In this document: positions 47,705-59,136 of the stretch, piece after piece | How the letters are laid out: the number at the start of each line of letters is the position of its first letter | Position numbering within the stretch: position 1 is the stretch's first letter | From: Apostichopus japonicus | Lineage: Eukaryota; Echinodermata; Holothuroidea; Aspidochirotida; Stichopodidae | Assembly (NCBI RefSeq): GCF_037975245.1 | Contig: NC_092578.1 | Coordinates: 3,245,001-3,309,000, forward strand | Direction: 5' to 3' | DNA: 64,000 nucleotides | The notes under the pieces: model-generated | The model's input: the letters and a program-made list of their open reading frames with translations, nothing else | What the model was told of the DNA's origin: nothing | Databases searched by the model: none | Program-made: the position numbers and the translations under genes

Positions 47705-49742
47705 CATAATCATATACAAATATTTATATAATAGACCTATAACACGAGATATCATGATCGTGGACAAATTGGACATATTTTAGAAAGAAAACTCTTGAAG
47801 ATATCCACGTGATTACATCTGAATTCGAAACAGGTATCAGGAAATATTGTCATTTATAGCGTGAGATTTCTGAGTATGGTGAATAAAGACAGACATATAA
47901 CTGAACGAACGATTTTTTTTCGTACGCAATTCACCTTTATCTGTGCATCGACGATTCCGACCTTTTTTTTATCTTTCTTACTTTTTTTCGATGAGAAACC
48001 AAACAACTAGAACGACGTAATAGCATCGATTTTATTTGAAATTTTATCCGAAAGAAAAAGTACTTTCTCGTTTCTGATATTGGGGATCATCCGTTTGAAG
48101 TGGACATCCATGCGGTTAATGTGGACGAGAAGTTGCTATGAGGCTGTGAAGAGCAGTTATTCGATAGGTCATAAGAAACGCCGTTTTTAGATAATAGCGG
48201 CTCTTCAGCATTTTGCAGCAAGTTTCAATAGAATACGGTATCTTTTATCACCCTCAACTGTTTTCAAGCATTTTTCTTCACTTTCTTTTTCCCACTTATT
48301 TTTAACACGAAATATATCTCTGTGACGTAAATTGAGACTGGTTCTAACCAATGAAACATTTAAACGAAGCAACGCACAGTTCATCGACTAACCCATAATT
48401 CGAATTAAGAAGGGGAAAACAGTCCATATTTCTTGCCAAGCTCTTTTGAAATTAATTTTAATTTTTTTGGGGGCTTTTTTTCTGTTTTGCCTCAAATTTT
48501 AATATTCCACAAAGCAGTTAAGGAGAAAAAATGCAAATGTTTTTTTTTCTTTTCATTTACTATATATTTTTTATTGTATTAAATCGCGCAAACGATCCTT
48601 TTTTAAAAAGTTGTAAATCAACACAATCAAACACAGCAATTTCTGAGCATGTCACTTGACAACTAAATCGATTCAAATTTTTTTTTTCGTCAGTCTTATA
48701 GTTGAAAATATTCCTTGCATAGTTATTAAAATGGCGAACGCGGAAAGCCATCTCCTCTTACGAGGGAAAAAAGGCTCTCTTAATATGGTTCTATCTACAT
48801 ACGTTATTCTAGTTGAAATGTTAAAGAGTACATACGACGAATACTAACGGGAATTCCATTATCAATATTAGGAAAACTAGAAGTGTTTTTTTTTTTTGAA
48901 AAATAAAAAAGAGATAAAAAAAAGCATATAAGGTGCATGAAAGGTTCTTGCATATCGAAATGTATAGATATTACAAAGCCTGCTGTACTGAAATCCAATC
49001 CCGGAAAAAAAAGGGTTTTGTGTTATGATTGTATACATTACATAGTGTATAGCCTCATACTGTATGCTAATGTTCGGCTCTGAGCTATATGTATAGAACG
49101 CGTATATACATATGTATATACATCAGTCTACTTCACTGTAACATTTTTGTACATTATGTTCAGTATAAGATATATGGAGATTACGGAGAACGGATATACT
49201 AAGGTGCAATGAAGTGCAATGCAATGAAATGCAAAGAGTATAAGAGTGGGTCGTTTTTACATTAAGTATTCATGGGCCTAGGGACCCTTACCATTACAAA
49301 TTATTCCAAATCTTTATTTGAACCGGCCTTGTTCATGACACGTGTATACATAGGGAATCGTCTCACCGACTTAAAACAGAGCTTGATGGGGGAGAAAAAA
49401 AAATCGATTTATTTATTAAGAAAGATATATCATTTTGAATTTCAACAAGGTTTCAATTTCCACGACTAAATCACTTGTTGTATGCATATCGCTTATTTAG
49501 GTTCATATGAATGAATTAAACAAAAACGCAGCCTCATTTTTTGATGGGATAAAAATGTATTCCCTAAAAGCAATTAGGGGCCGTAAATACTTTATATAGC
49601 TTTCTTAAATTTGTTTTATATTTCCAATAAAGAAAATAATCTGGAACCCCGTAAAGATGATTTCCTTTAACGATGAAGTCTTCATAAGTTACATCCCACC
49701 TATAACTTAATGATATATATCCAAGGAGGATATAACCAGAGG
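46991..49742. other. no gene; one long (TA)n tract
   Basis: A compound (TA)n tract with TATGCATACATTTATA in the middle occupies 47579-47704. A short tandem of GTGCAATGAA-like units lies at 49204-49236. Nothing else could be identified. Confidence 0.5.
47579..47704. repeat. (TA)n microsatellite, 126 bp
   Basis: Two pure (TA)n blocks flank a short TATGCATACATTTATA interruption. Frames through it are artefacts. Confidence 0.85.
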
Positions 49743-49778
49743 CAGGGAGCTGTTGTACCTTGGAAAACAGCTCCCTTG
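49743..49778. repeat. CAGGGAG palindrome, well preserved copy
   Basis: CAGGGAGCTGTT (49743-49754) is answered by AACAGCTCCCTTG, giving an 11-bp perfect stem with a 10-base loop. Confidence 0.7.
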
Positions 49779-50329
49779 TGTCTATGTTTTCTTTTGATGG
49801 ACATAGTTTTGTCAAATTCAGTTCTGTCTAGTTCTGTGAAGGGGTCCTATATATAGGTCTTCAACAAAACATACCTGGCATCCAGGTAATGAAATCATCT
49901 TCAGAGTTCATCTCTTACATTAAATGTGCACTTAAACTTCCTACCACTTTTCACCCTCTGAGCTTCAAGGGGTCAACAGGTTATCTCAAATGGGAGCAAA
50001 TTGGCTCAAGAGGTTATCTTAAATGGTGGAAAAATTGAACATTTTCTCAAAAATATTTCACAGTATATAAACAATGTCATGTAACTCTGCCTAGCTATTT
50101 AAAGTTATTTTCTAGCTCAAAGTAGGTAAAATGTGTCTATATTTCACATGGGAAGACTGTTCTTATTGGATATTGAAACGTTTTGGTTTAAAATTCTATA
50201 ATGTAAATTCCTTATTAGTGAATGACATGGTTGGTGCCCAAGAGGGATTTTTAAAAATCTGTTCTGGTTCTCACTTAATTCTTAGACAAATTTGCTCTAC
50301 ATTAGTAAGATAGTTAGTTACAGTATTTT

Positions 50330-50434
50330 GAATTTTTAGCTAATTGTATGGCAAGGAATCACAAAGCTAACTGGCTTCCTGGTGATAATCGTTAAATAAT
50401 TCTAGTAATAAAAAATCAATCAATAAAAAAAGTA
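50330..50434 (+). mobile_element. Possible LINE 3' end with hairpin
   Basis: The sequence has GGCAAGGAATCACAAAGC, a stem formed by ATCAC/GTGAT and AGC/GCT (50361-50386), then AATAATTCTAGTAATAAAAA and an ATCAATCAATAAAAAA tail. A hairpin a few tens of bases before a short-repeat tail is the usual layout of CR1/Jockey-like LINE 3' ends and matches the two clearer LINE ends at 57979 and 60774. The 60-codon frame at 50131-50313 upstream shows no reverse-transcriptase motif. Confidence 0.4.
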
Positions 50435-51237
50435 CGCTAAACGACAATGCTTTATGGGGCTGAATATTTTGAAATAAGAAATGAATATAGAAAATTGATA
50501 ATATGCAGTCAACATTTTAATATATTTTCTATAATAGAAAAATGACTTATTTGTCTTTGAAAATATAATTCCTTCTAAATCCCAACCTCAAGTATAATAT
50601 CGTATGATCTTAGCAAATTAATGTACAGCCTATATTACATTCAATCTACTTTGCAGTGTGCACTATTTATTTTCTCTCTCTCTCTGCAATCAGCGTAATC
50701 TAGAATTTACATCGCTTTGACATTACAACAACGCTCCACCTTAAAAACCTGCTAGAAATGTCCATAACTTTTACGACAATCGTAAAGAATAGGCCTAACC
50801 TAGATATCCTTCAGTGTCCTATATATGCGATTAGTATAAAACGTCAATCACGTATTAAACTAGAAATGTCTATTTTACTTTACTGTATACTTATCGAAGT
50901 ATTATTTACTGACATGCGTTTGTACCATTAGGTTATCTGCTTAACCTGATAAACCGTTTATAATATTCATTTTTACATTGGGGTAGAATCTTTTAAAGGA
51001 ATATACAGAAACAGAACGATAATAAATCAACGTTACTCAGTATTTGTTTTTTATTAATAAATGACAAAAAGGAGGTGGAAAAAAGAGTTGGTAATCGTAA
51101 AATGATTGGTAAGTTTTGGTCGTAATTTACATATATATTATTATATATAACATACTATACACTACACACTACACACTCGGAAAACAATTTCTGAACAGCT
51201 GTATGTATACATAATGCAGTATGTGTATGTATGTAAA

Positions 51238-51719
51238 CAGGATGGACAATTTCACCCTCTTTGGTTTTAATTCGCTCCACGGTTAATCTTCCTTAAAATC
51301 AGTGTTCAAAGTGGCCTACACAGATTGAGGATGGAGGCGAGGGGTGGGGGAATGGGGTGGAAATGACGCGGGAAAATATGGCGGCAACCTATAAAACAAA
51401 TTAATTGCTTCAATTATACAAATCTGCACAAGTAAAATAGTAAATATTCCTTTAAAGTAAATTTAATTTCAAAATATTTGTCAGGATGGACAATTTCACC
51501 CTCCTAAGTTTTAATTCGCTACACGGTTAATCTTCCTCAAAATCAGTGTTCAATGTCGAGATTGAGGAGGGAGAGGTGGGCAGGGGTTTAGGGGGGGGTT
51601 GCAGTGGGGGATGACGCGGGAAAACATGGCGGCAGCCTTTAACAATTTTAATTGCTTAAATATTCAAATCTGCACAAGCAAATATTCCTATAAAGTAAAT
51701 TTGATTTCAAAACATTTGT
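51238..51719. repeat. tandem duplication of a 240-bp unit
   Basis: Copy 1 is 51238-51481 and copy 2 is 51482-51719. Both start CAGGATGGACAATTTCACCC and end with a TTTGT word, joined head to tail without spacer. The copies differ mostly in a G-rich middle stretch. Each keeps GCGGGAAAA (E2F-like, 51368-51376 and 51616-51624) and, a few bases on, ATGGCGGC (YY1-like, 51378-51385 and 51626-51633). A third partial copy was not found. Confidence 0.85.
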
Positions 51720-52394
51720 CGCCCCTCGTAAACAATCTTAATCCACCCCATCACTTCCAACCCTTCCCGTAACACCCCTCCCTACCCCCCCCCCTCTCCA
51801 TTGTGATTTATTTCTTACTGTATGGACTTTGAAATGTTGTGAAGCGATACCGTGTATACTTATAGAATCACAGATATGGACTTTTTTCCCCTCTTGGTGT
51901 TAATAATTTGCTATGATATCGCTTTAAGATTGGGTAATGTCTCTCTTTTGATAACCTACGTCACATGATACAACATACACTCCGCAGCTGGTCTGTTGAG
52001 GTTTTAAATTTCACCTCTTAAGACCTTCGACGCAAATCTCAAGTTTTTTCGATAACTGTCGCCTTTTCGCCTTTAGGTTTTAACAACTGTTTATATCAGA
52101 AGTCCATTCTGTTTTGTGAGATTTACTTTTGGTTCTATACATAGCCTTGTATGTTATATTCTATAATGTGTCTTGACAAAGCTTTCACGCTTCTTGGTGG
52201 TTGTTTTTTTTTTTTTTGCATAAAACAAAAATTGTTGTAAAAAAAAAAAAGTCCTGTTCATTCTTGGCAGACTGAGGTCAAGGTTCACATAAATGTGACA
52301 CTTCAAATCGGCTAGTTACGCGTGTTGTAACATCTGAAGATCAAACACACGCGAGTAAAAACTATGTTGCAAGGTTGCCGCATTCATATCACTT
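51720..52394. other. no recognisable gene
   Basis: A C-rich patch lies at 51775-51797, with T and A runs at 52205-52218 and 52239-52250. No gene visible. Confidence 0.5.
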
Positions 52395-52643
52395 ATGTAT
52401 GTATGTATGTATCGGTATGTATGTATTTTAGATCCTCCTGCAAGCAGGAACTCGCGGAGAAGCCTCATTGGCTTATCAAAGCTGCAAGCTGACCGAAGTC
52501 AGTCTCTTACATTCATATTAAACGTCCATGATTATGAATTGTCAATTGTCAACAAATCTGTAAGTGGACGACATACTGGAGTGACTCGAACTGGGGACCT
52601 TATGATTGGAAGGCACCGGCGTTAACCACTGAGCTAACACTCC
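52395..52643 (-). mobile_element. SINE family C, tRNA-derived, full length
   Basis: On the minus strand the head starts GGAGTG at 52643, with A box TAGCTCAGTGG (52636-52626) and B box AGTTCGAGTCA (52592-52582). The head closes with CACTCC, which pairs with GGAGTG, so the 66-base head can still fold its acceptor stem. A body of about 150 bp follows, then a tail of ATAC units (52434-52395). Head, body and simple-repeat tail together are the standard SINE layout. It differs from families A and B in body and tail. A solitary tRNA gene is unlikely because of the attached body and tail. Confidence 0.65.
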
Positions 52644-53130
52644 ATTTATGTTTATGATCCTGAGAAAGTGTGTACTTTTCGAAACATTTAGCTTACACCT
52701 GAAACATTTTTCAATAGCAGATGTTGCCAATCGTTTAATGCTTAGTTAACGTATATTTCAGGTTTTCTATAAGGGGGAAAAAATTACGCGCCTGAGACTC
52801 ATGCAGCAATTTTATTTTTAAACAAACGCGACGGAATGCAGGGAGAAGTGGAAATTCATTTTCAAATATACAATAAAATAACTGTATTAAAATTATATTC
52901 CGGTGGCAATCAATGTAACATTGACCTTAAATGGATATTCCGGTGGCTATAAAGTTGATTTCTTAGCAAAATAGCAGGAAATTTTCTGCATTTTTAGGTC
53001 CAAACCATAACCTCATAACATTTTGTATGGTAAAGATAGAACTTTTCAATTTCGATGATCTAACAACAGAGTGATTGATGACGTCATGGCAAATAAACTG
53101 AAAATGTCTTCGTTATTTTACTTGTGCATT

Positions 53131-53200
53131 TTGATTTGATTTGATTTCAAACCACACGTAGAAGAACAACTTAGAAATTTTACAAGATGTATAATATTAC
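53131..53200 (-). mobile_element. Possible LINE 3' tail
   Basis: On the minus strand the sequence ends GTGTGGTTTGAAATC and then AAATCAAATCAAAA. The AAATC tail is the same unit as the tail of the LINE ending at 58160. The preceding 3' UTR does not match that LINE, so this would be a different or decayed family. Confidence 0.3.
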
Positions 53201-54820
53201 TAATATTATAATTAAGAACACACACATACACCCAAACACCCTCACACCCACATTTCACTACATCACTTTATTTCGACCAAATTGCACATCCATGAATGCA
53301 ATTTGTCTTCCTGACTACTTTTCGAACTTCAAAGGTGTGTTGGTCACATGATACCGCTGGTCGCCCACCCCCCCCCTCCTCCGCCAAGATTACACATCTA
53401 CGTAAGATTCCCTATCCACAGATGTCCAAAAGTCAAGACCAGCGTTTTTGACAGTTTGGCAGTGTCCATGTTAATACTAAATATACGTAATAATATTCCA
53501 AAGTTTGCCTCCTCACGGCCATCACTTTGAAAACTACAATTCAATTATCTGTGATACCCTTCAGGACTCGATACTATATCCCCTTTTTCTTTCTACTTTT
53601 TTTTTGTAACAGTCAGTGACCCTCAAAATAGCTTGAACACAATGACCAACTTTGTTTCCTTAGAAACGAGTGTCTTCTAGAGATCGTTGCATTATTCATG
53701 ATATGCAAATGACTTGACATGTCTGATTCAATTCTGAGTGGTTGTTGGAATGTTCAGGTATAGAAGCTTTGAAGTATACTCTTGAAAATGAAAGCCATGA
53801 TTTTTTTTTTTCCTTATCGAAGAAGAAGTATTTCTCAAAGTTCTTTTTTTTTTCTCTCACTTTCTCTCTCTCTCTCTTTTCCTAGAGAAATTTTATTCCT
53901 TGGGCATAGACTTGTCTCATTTTGTCAAACCGTTTTGTCAGGTGATTTCAAAGTTACGGAGACTTTTATTGGAAGGGAACATTTTGTTGTCTATACACGT
54001 CAATCGATTAACTGTTTGGCACTGTATAAGTCTACTTTTTGTTGTTCACTGTTTTTTCCGTCGAGAATTGAATGGTTCGTTATGTATGCGGCACCTTCTT
54101 CCTGTAAGCCTTGTCTTCTTGACAGGAGTTCTTAAACAAATATCAGGTGTGAAAATCGATCAGTTATAGTCTATCAGCCAAGTTCAGAAGATATTCAGTG
54201 CGTATTTTATTCTTCTTCTTTTTCGGGGGAAGTAATATGCAGAATAGAGATGTGATTAGGGTGGGATTTCTTGTTTTTCTTTGTAAACAGCGAAATGACT
54301 TTTAATTGAAGAGAGACATCTATGAAAGGTAAGCCTGCGTGAAATTTTATAAACATGTTTGCATGCACGTTTAGGAATAAAACTTGATTGACAAATTGTT
54401 GTAATTAAGTTCGTTAAGGTACAATTAATTATTCATAGATTGGAACTATTAGATTCTAGCGGTGGCTGGCTAACAGAAGTTGTTTTGGAACAGTCTATGA
54501 AAAGGAACATTTTGTTCTTTTCGTTTACACAACAACTGAAGAATCCATAACTACGATTGTACTTAAACTTTTATAAAGGAAAACTATAACTAAAACTCGT
54601 TTTGTTTTTAGTTCCTTTGAAAATAACGGTTAGTAATTTAGTTTAGACAGATATGTTTTGTTTGGCAAAGTTGTAATGTTGCAAGGTGATTTGCGGTCAA
54701 TGGATACCTATACCGTACACCATATCCAATAAAGATATCCGTACCGTATCCGAATAACCAGTTCTTCCCCCTGCCCCCCTCTGTGGCAACCCACGACAGT
54801 GTTGCGACTATTTACAAGGG
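53201..54820. other. no recognisable gene
   Basis: The stretch holds a C-run with CTCCTCCG (53368-53384), a TCTC-rich tract (53854-53878) and A/T runs. Frames of about 90-120 codons at 53782-54169 show no recognisable domain. Confidence 0.45.
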
Positions 54821-54825
54821 GCGAT

Positions 54826-55079
54826 CAGGGGGGTATCCAGGTATTTAGAAGGGCGGGCGCGTGGCCCTGGCATCGTTGAAGCGGTCCCAAAGTAGGTATT
54901 CTCTCCCACACAAAAAAACCCGAAATATAACACGTTATATAGTGCATGCTAAGGCAACTAAGGCTATCATGGAGGTGTATAATTAGGTCTAAACGAGTAT
55001 TCTAAATAGTAGCCTTCTTGTGATTTATTGCGTGAGGTTGACAAAGGGGTGGGGATATACACCCCTGGGACCGCCCCTG
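54826..55079. mobile_element. Short hAT-like element with 5-bp flanking repeat
   Basis: The left end CAGGGGGGTATCCAGG and the inverse of the right end CAGGGGCGGTCCCAGG form an imperfect terminal inverted repeat. GCGAT directly flanks both sides (54821-54825 and 55080-55084). hAT elements normally make 8-bp duplications, so a 5-bp match is either a shorter-duplication relative or an eroded 8-bp site. No transposase is present. Confidence 0.5.
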
Positions 55080-55084
55080 GCGAT

Positions 55085-56223
55085 ACCCTAAAGAAAATAT
55101 TAAAATCAAAAGGATTTCCACTAATTTTACGAAGACTATTGTATACTATATGTGTAATAGCTACGACCCGGTGATCGATTTTATGTATATAGATTGACTA
55201 TTCCGCTTAATAAATAGATTGAATTTTCAATTTTTTTCAAGGAAGTGGGCTGGTACAGATATGCGCACGTGCAAAATAAAAATTTAATTCGAATAAGAAA
55301 TAAAGGCTTAATATTAAACAAAAAATGATTCTTTCTTATATGATTAATATTATATACGTTTATAATGTGACATAATCTGTTTAATTCTAAATCAAGACTT
55401 TTAATCGCAATTCTGATATGCCCCATTCCGTTACATTCAACGTTAAATCTTTACAATGCCGTCGTCAAATTTAAATTATTTCCCAATGTATCCTCACCTC
55501 CCACCCCCCCCCCCCCCTCCACATACCCCCTCAATATTTCAAACACAAATATTACCTTTGAACTACAATATCTCCCAAACGGAGCAAAAAAAATTTCTTT
55601 TAAATTAAGCGATTGGAGGGAAATTTTTATTACAAGCAATTCCATCACAAAATGTACAAGGTTTGCTCCTTCTTTATTCCAACATGCTTGAACATTCTTG
55701 ACCATAAACTTTAGCAAAAGCCATATCAATATATATGGTTCACGGAACTTCACGATATAATTTTATATGATTATGTCGTTCGTTACAAGTTGCTTTTTTC
55801 CAATCCCAAATCACTTTTTTTATTTCAATTTAACAATGTCATATTTTTTGTTTTTCTCTTACTTTTCATCTGTATAAGTGCACTTCATGACATTGACTGT
55901 ACTCGGTGTTTAAAGTTCGAAGATGGCTATCGTGAAAGCATACATGCTCGTTTTATTAATATTTCTAACCACATGCGGAAATAACTTTATATATAGTTTG
56001 CTAACCATGGGGACAGTGCTTTAAATCAACATCTTTTTATGTATCTCTCTAGCGTGACTTTGAAAAAGTCAATCCAATTATTGATATTCTGTTTACGTTT
56101 CATTTCACAGGATTCAATTTCAGATACATTTCGCTTATCTTTTTTTTCAGAAAGCGAAGGAAATAGCTAAGTATCGAATAAATGGGGCATCGGATCCTGT
56201 TTTAAGCTCGCTGTATCAATACC
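55085..56223. other. no recognisable gene
   Basis: A C-rich run lies at 55500-55529. No coding or structural feature recognised. Confidence 0.5.
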
Positions 56224-56224
56224 G

Positions 56225-56288
56225 TATAGTCATATGGTCATATAGTCATATATAGTCATACAGTATATATATTTATATATATGTATAA
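56225..56288. repeat. ATAGTCAT units and TA tail
   Basis: TATAGTCATATGGTCATATA units (56225-56262) lead into a TATATATTTATATATATG tail (56263-56288) that adjoins the SINE to the right. Confidence 0.7.
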
Positions 56289-56543
56289 TTGAAATCGTAA
56301 CGAGTTGTAAAATTCAGAACAGTGAAAAACTTCTAGCCTCCAAACCGGGATTCGAACCCGGGCCTCCCGCGTTATATGCGGACACCCTAACCACTATAGG
56401 CTATGGACGCTGATTGTATGTCCAGAGGTTCGAAACCGGTAAGGAAGGTCGTAATTCCACTGTAGGCGTTTGTCACCTGTATCGAACAATATAAGTTCTG
56501 TTTTGGGTAACATATTTGCCTTACTGTAGAGATCAAACATGAT
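56289..56543 (-). mobile_element. SINE family A, second full copy
   Basis: It aligns end to end with 40873-41120: same first tRNA-like unit (GGTTTCGAACC at 56437-56427), same second unit (GGTTCGAATCC at 56358-56348) and same 3' body ending in a TA-rich tail. The second A box carries a small insertion (CCTATAGTGG) relative to the other copy. The two copies differ at a modest number of positions by eye, so the family was probably active in the not very distant past. The homology stops at ATCATGTTTGATCTC (56543), which marks the 5' end. Confidence 0.75.
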
Positions 56544-56983
56544 ATATTTTTTGTTTCTTCTGTTTTGAAAGCGTTACTAAGGTTTAAAATTCTTCTGGAA
56601 CTTCGAATTTCCTCATGAATTTTCTTAAATTCCCCAGAGGAACGCGATCATTTGAATCATGTCTCCTAAAATATAATTCAAAATAAACGCGACTCCGATT
56701 GCCATATCCCAGGCTATCATTTTAATTCATAACTTATTCATGAATTCAAACAGTTTTAGTATAGTGATCTTATCATTTTAATGTACGATATCGTCTGATT
56801 CTAATAGTATATTATACTCAACACGAGGAAACTATTACAGATACTTTAATATCTCAAAGCTTATGGTTACTAAGGACGAAATTCCGGTATAGGCTTAAGT
56901 TGCCTAACCATATACTGTCGTAGCAAATATAATCTCATAATGTATCCATTCGTGCATGGTAAAGGATTAGAGTGATTTACTGC

Positions 56984-57318
56984 AAGTAGACCCTTAGTAA
57001 TGGAAATTTTTTGGGCATAAAATTGCAAGATTATGAGATCTTTTAAAGAAATGTAAACCCATGGAATGGGTATTACCCTACTTGCATAATCTACTCAAAT
57101 ATTTCAAATGAGCAAAACCAACTGGAAATCGATTATTTCGCATAAGAATTTAAATAAAAGGCCAAATTCTGAAGGGAAAAAAATGTAAGAAAAAACAGAG
57201 AATGATAACTTTGTGAATGTGCATATTATGTTTTAAGGATATTCAGTATTTGACCATAAGTGTAGGTCTGTAAAATAACATCAATGTTATAAGTAGACCC
57301 TTAGTAATGGAAATTTTT
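56984..57318. repeat. 28-bp direct repeat, 307 bp apart
   Basis: A 28-base stretch starting AAGTAGACCCTTAGTAATGG lies at 56984-57012 and again, identical over its length, at 57291-57318. The second copy lies just before the truncated LINE. It could mark a local duplication or an older insertion between the copies. Confidence 0.7.
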
Positions 57319-57327
57319 TTTTAGTAA

Positions 57328-57888
57328 AACATTATTAGTAAAACAAATTCTCGACTCAAATTCCTCTACAGGCAAGCTAATTATTTTAATCAAAATATGA
57401 AAAAGACCATCTGTACAGCCCTTGTTCTTTGTCTGTTTGATTATTCCATCTCATCTTGGTATGGAGGTATTTCTAAGTACCACGCTCGTAGATTACAATG
57501 TGCCCAGAACAAAGTTGTCAGATTCATTCTGGGTAAAGATTTTTATTACCACATTAACCATGCTGACTTTAAAGCTCTTGGTATTTTGAACATCAACACT
57601 AGGGCTGAACAGCTTCGTCTTAATCATGTTTTTAATGTTTTCCATGGTACCTCTCCAGTCTATATGAGGGAGAGTTTTATTAGAGTAAATAGTGTTCATA
57701 ACCATAACACAAGAGGTAGTAGTTTTAATTTTCAACTTCCCAAAATTAAAACGCACTGTGCTGGGTCTTTTTATTACAATGCAATTAAAAACTGGAACAG
57801 GCTACCTGAAAACATAAAATCCATCCTGCTGAAATACAATTTTAAAAAAGATGCCAAAGCCTACCTTTTAAATCATATGAATGTCTAG
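57328..57888 (+). pseudogene. LINE reverse transcriptase, C-terminal part
   Basis: The frame is open from 57328 to the stop at 57886-57888. It is the C-terminal end (thumb and beyond) of a non-LTR retrotransposon reverse transcriptase, CR1/Jockey/L2-like. Landmarks in order: LKFLYRQANYFNQ, LCLFDYSISSWYGG, LQCAQNKVVRFILG, LNINTRAEQLRLNHVF, a HNHNTRGS box, FYYNAIKNWNRLPENIK and FKKDAKAYLL near the end. The catalytic YADD domain and the endonuclease are missing, so the element is 5'-truncated, as most LINE insertions are. The remaining frame has no internal stop or frameshift, suggesting a recent insertion. ATG at 57397 is not a true start; coding similarity begins upstream of it. Confidence 0.85.
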
Positions 57889-58160
57889 CTTGTAAATATC
57901 TTTCTTTTTTACAGTGTTTGTATGCATGTTTTAGTTGTTTTAATAGTTATTTCTTATCTTTTGTATTTTAATGGTTTTAAGGACCCCTTTGGAAATAAGC
58001 TTTTAGCTTAAAGGGTTATCCTTGGCATGTTATCTTCTTTTCGATGCATTTAAGTATATTCCCTTCTTGTATTTTAAATGTTTATCTTTATGTGCAATTT
58101 TTTGTTTGTATGCAGATGAAGATTGATATCTTGCCGAATAAAATCAAATCAAATCAAATC
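57889..58160 (+). mobile_element. LINE 3' UTR, hairpin and (AAATC)n tail
   Basis: After the reverse-transcriptase stop, a foldable stretch at 57979-58023 pairs AAGGA with TCCTT, CCCTTT with AAAGGG, and AAGCT with AGCTT. The UTR ends with GAATA and a tail of AAATC units (58141-58160). Such 3' hairpins are thought to be what LINE reverse transcriptases recognise when priming. No target duplication could be defined. Confidence 0.75.
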
Positions 58161-58267
58161 ATAACAAGTTATGTATGAATTTACTCTCTTCGTATAGGTG
58201 CACACTGTATAGGGACCGTATGGTTAAGCAATGATACAGGTCTCTTTAAAACCTTTATAGGTTGATG

Positions 58268-58330
58268 ACATAGCATACGTAGCATACATAGCATGTATAG
58301 CATATACGTTAAACATAGCATAGATTGATG
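58268..58330. repeat. tandem ATAGCATAC-like repeat
   Basis: Six or so 7-9 base units related to ATAGCATAC. Simple tandem repeat. Confidence 0.7.
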
Positions 58331-58419
58331 TATAGGTATATATGTACAGCTACACGTCTGGCTATTGAAATTTGTAAGTGTCAAGTTTTGCAGTTGTTAA
58401 AGGTGACACAAAACCCAAC

Positions 58420-58448
58420 CAGGGAGCTGCTAGAGTAGCAGCTCCCTG
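58420..58448. repeat. CAGGGAG palindrome, intact copy
   Basis: CAGGGAGCTGCTA, a GAG loop, then TAGCAGCTCCCTG: a perfect 13-bp stem. CCAACC lies on the left and CCCAACC on the right. This is the best copy of the dispersed family and serves as its reference. Confidence 0.8.
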
Positions 58449-58817
58449 ACCCAACCATCATTATAGGTCTATGCGCACACAAGGACGAAGACTTGGTCAA
58501 GTCTAACTATGACGTCATCGAACCATACTATGGTTAACTTATAACCATCTTAAAATAGTCAATTTTTGTCCCTTCATGTTGTTTCTGTACTTATTTAAAA
58601 TGTTTCTTTATGTAATGAAGATATGATTTCCAAATGCTGAAGTATCGAATGAATAGCAAAAAGAAAGTAAAAGGTTTGAGATTGTATAGTGGCGCTATAT
58701 ACAAGTCAGATTTACAAAAAGACTGTTCACAGACGCCAGTTTTAAACTGAGATATCGCCCGAACGGAGAAAATTATCCTTAGCTCTGTTGAAAGGAGAGA
58801 AGAAGTTGTTCGTCGCA

Positions 58818-59136
<319 letters not shown>

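Noticed and set aside
51238-51719. CRISPR-like or satellite array
   Set aside because: There are only two long copies joined directly, with no short repeats and spacers. It is a tandem duplication.
52650-52700. CTGAGAAAGTGTGTACTTTTC followed by GAAAC as a ribozyme core
   Set aside because: The core differs from CUGANGA at an essential G, and stem I cannot be formed.
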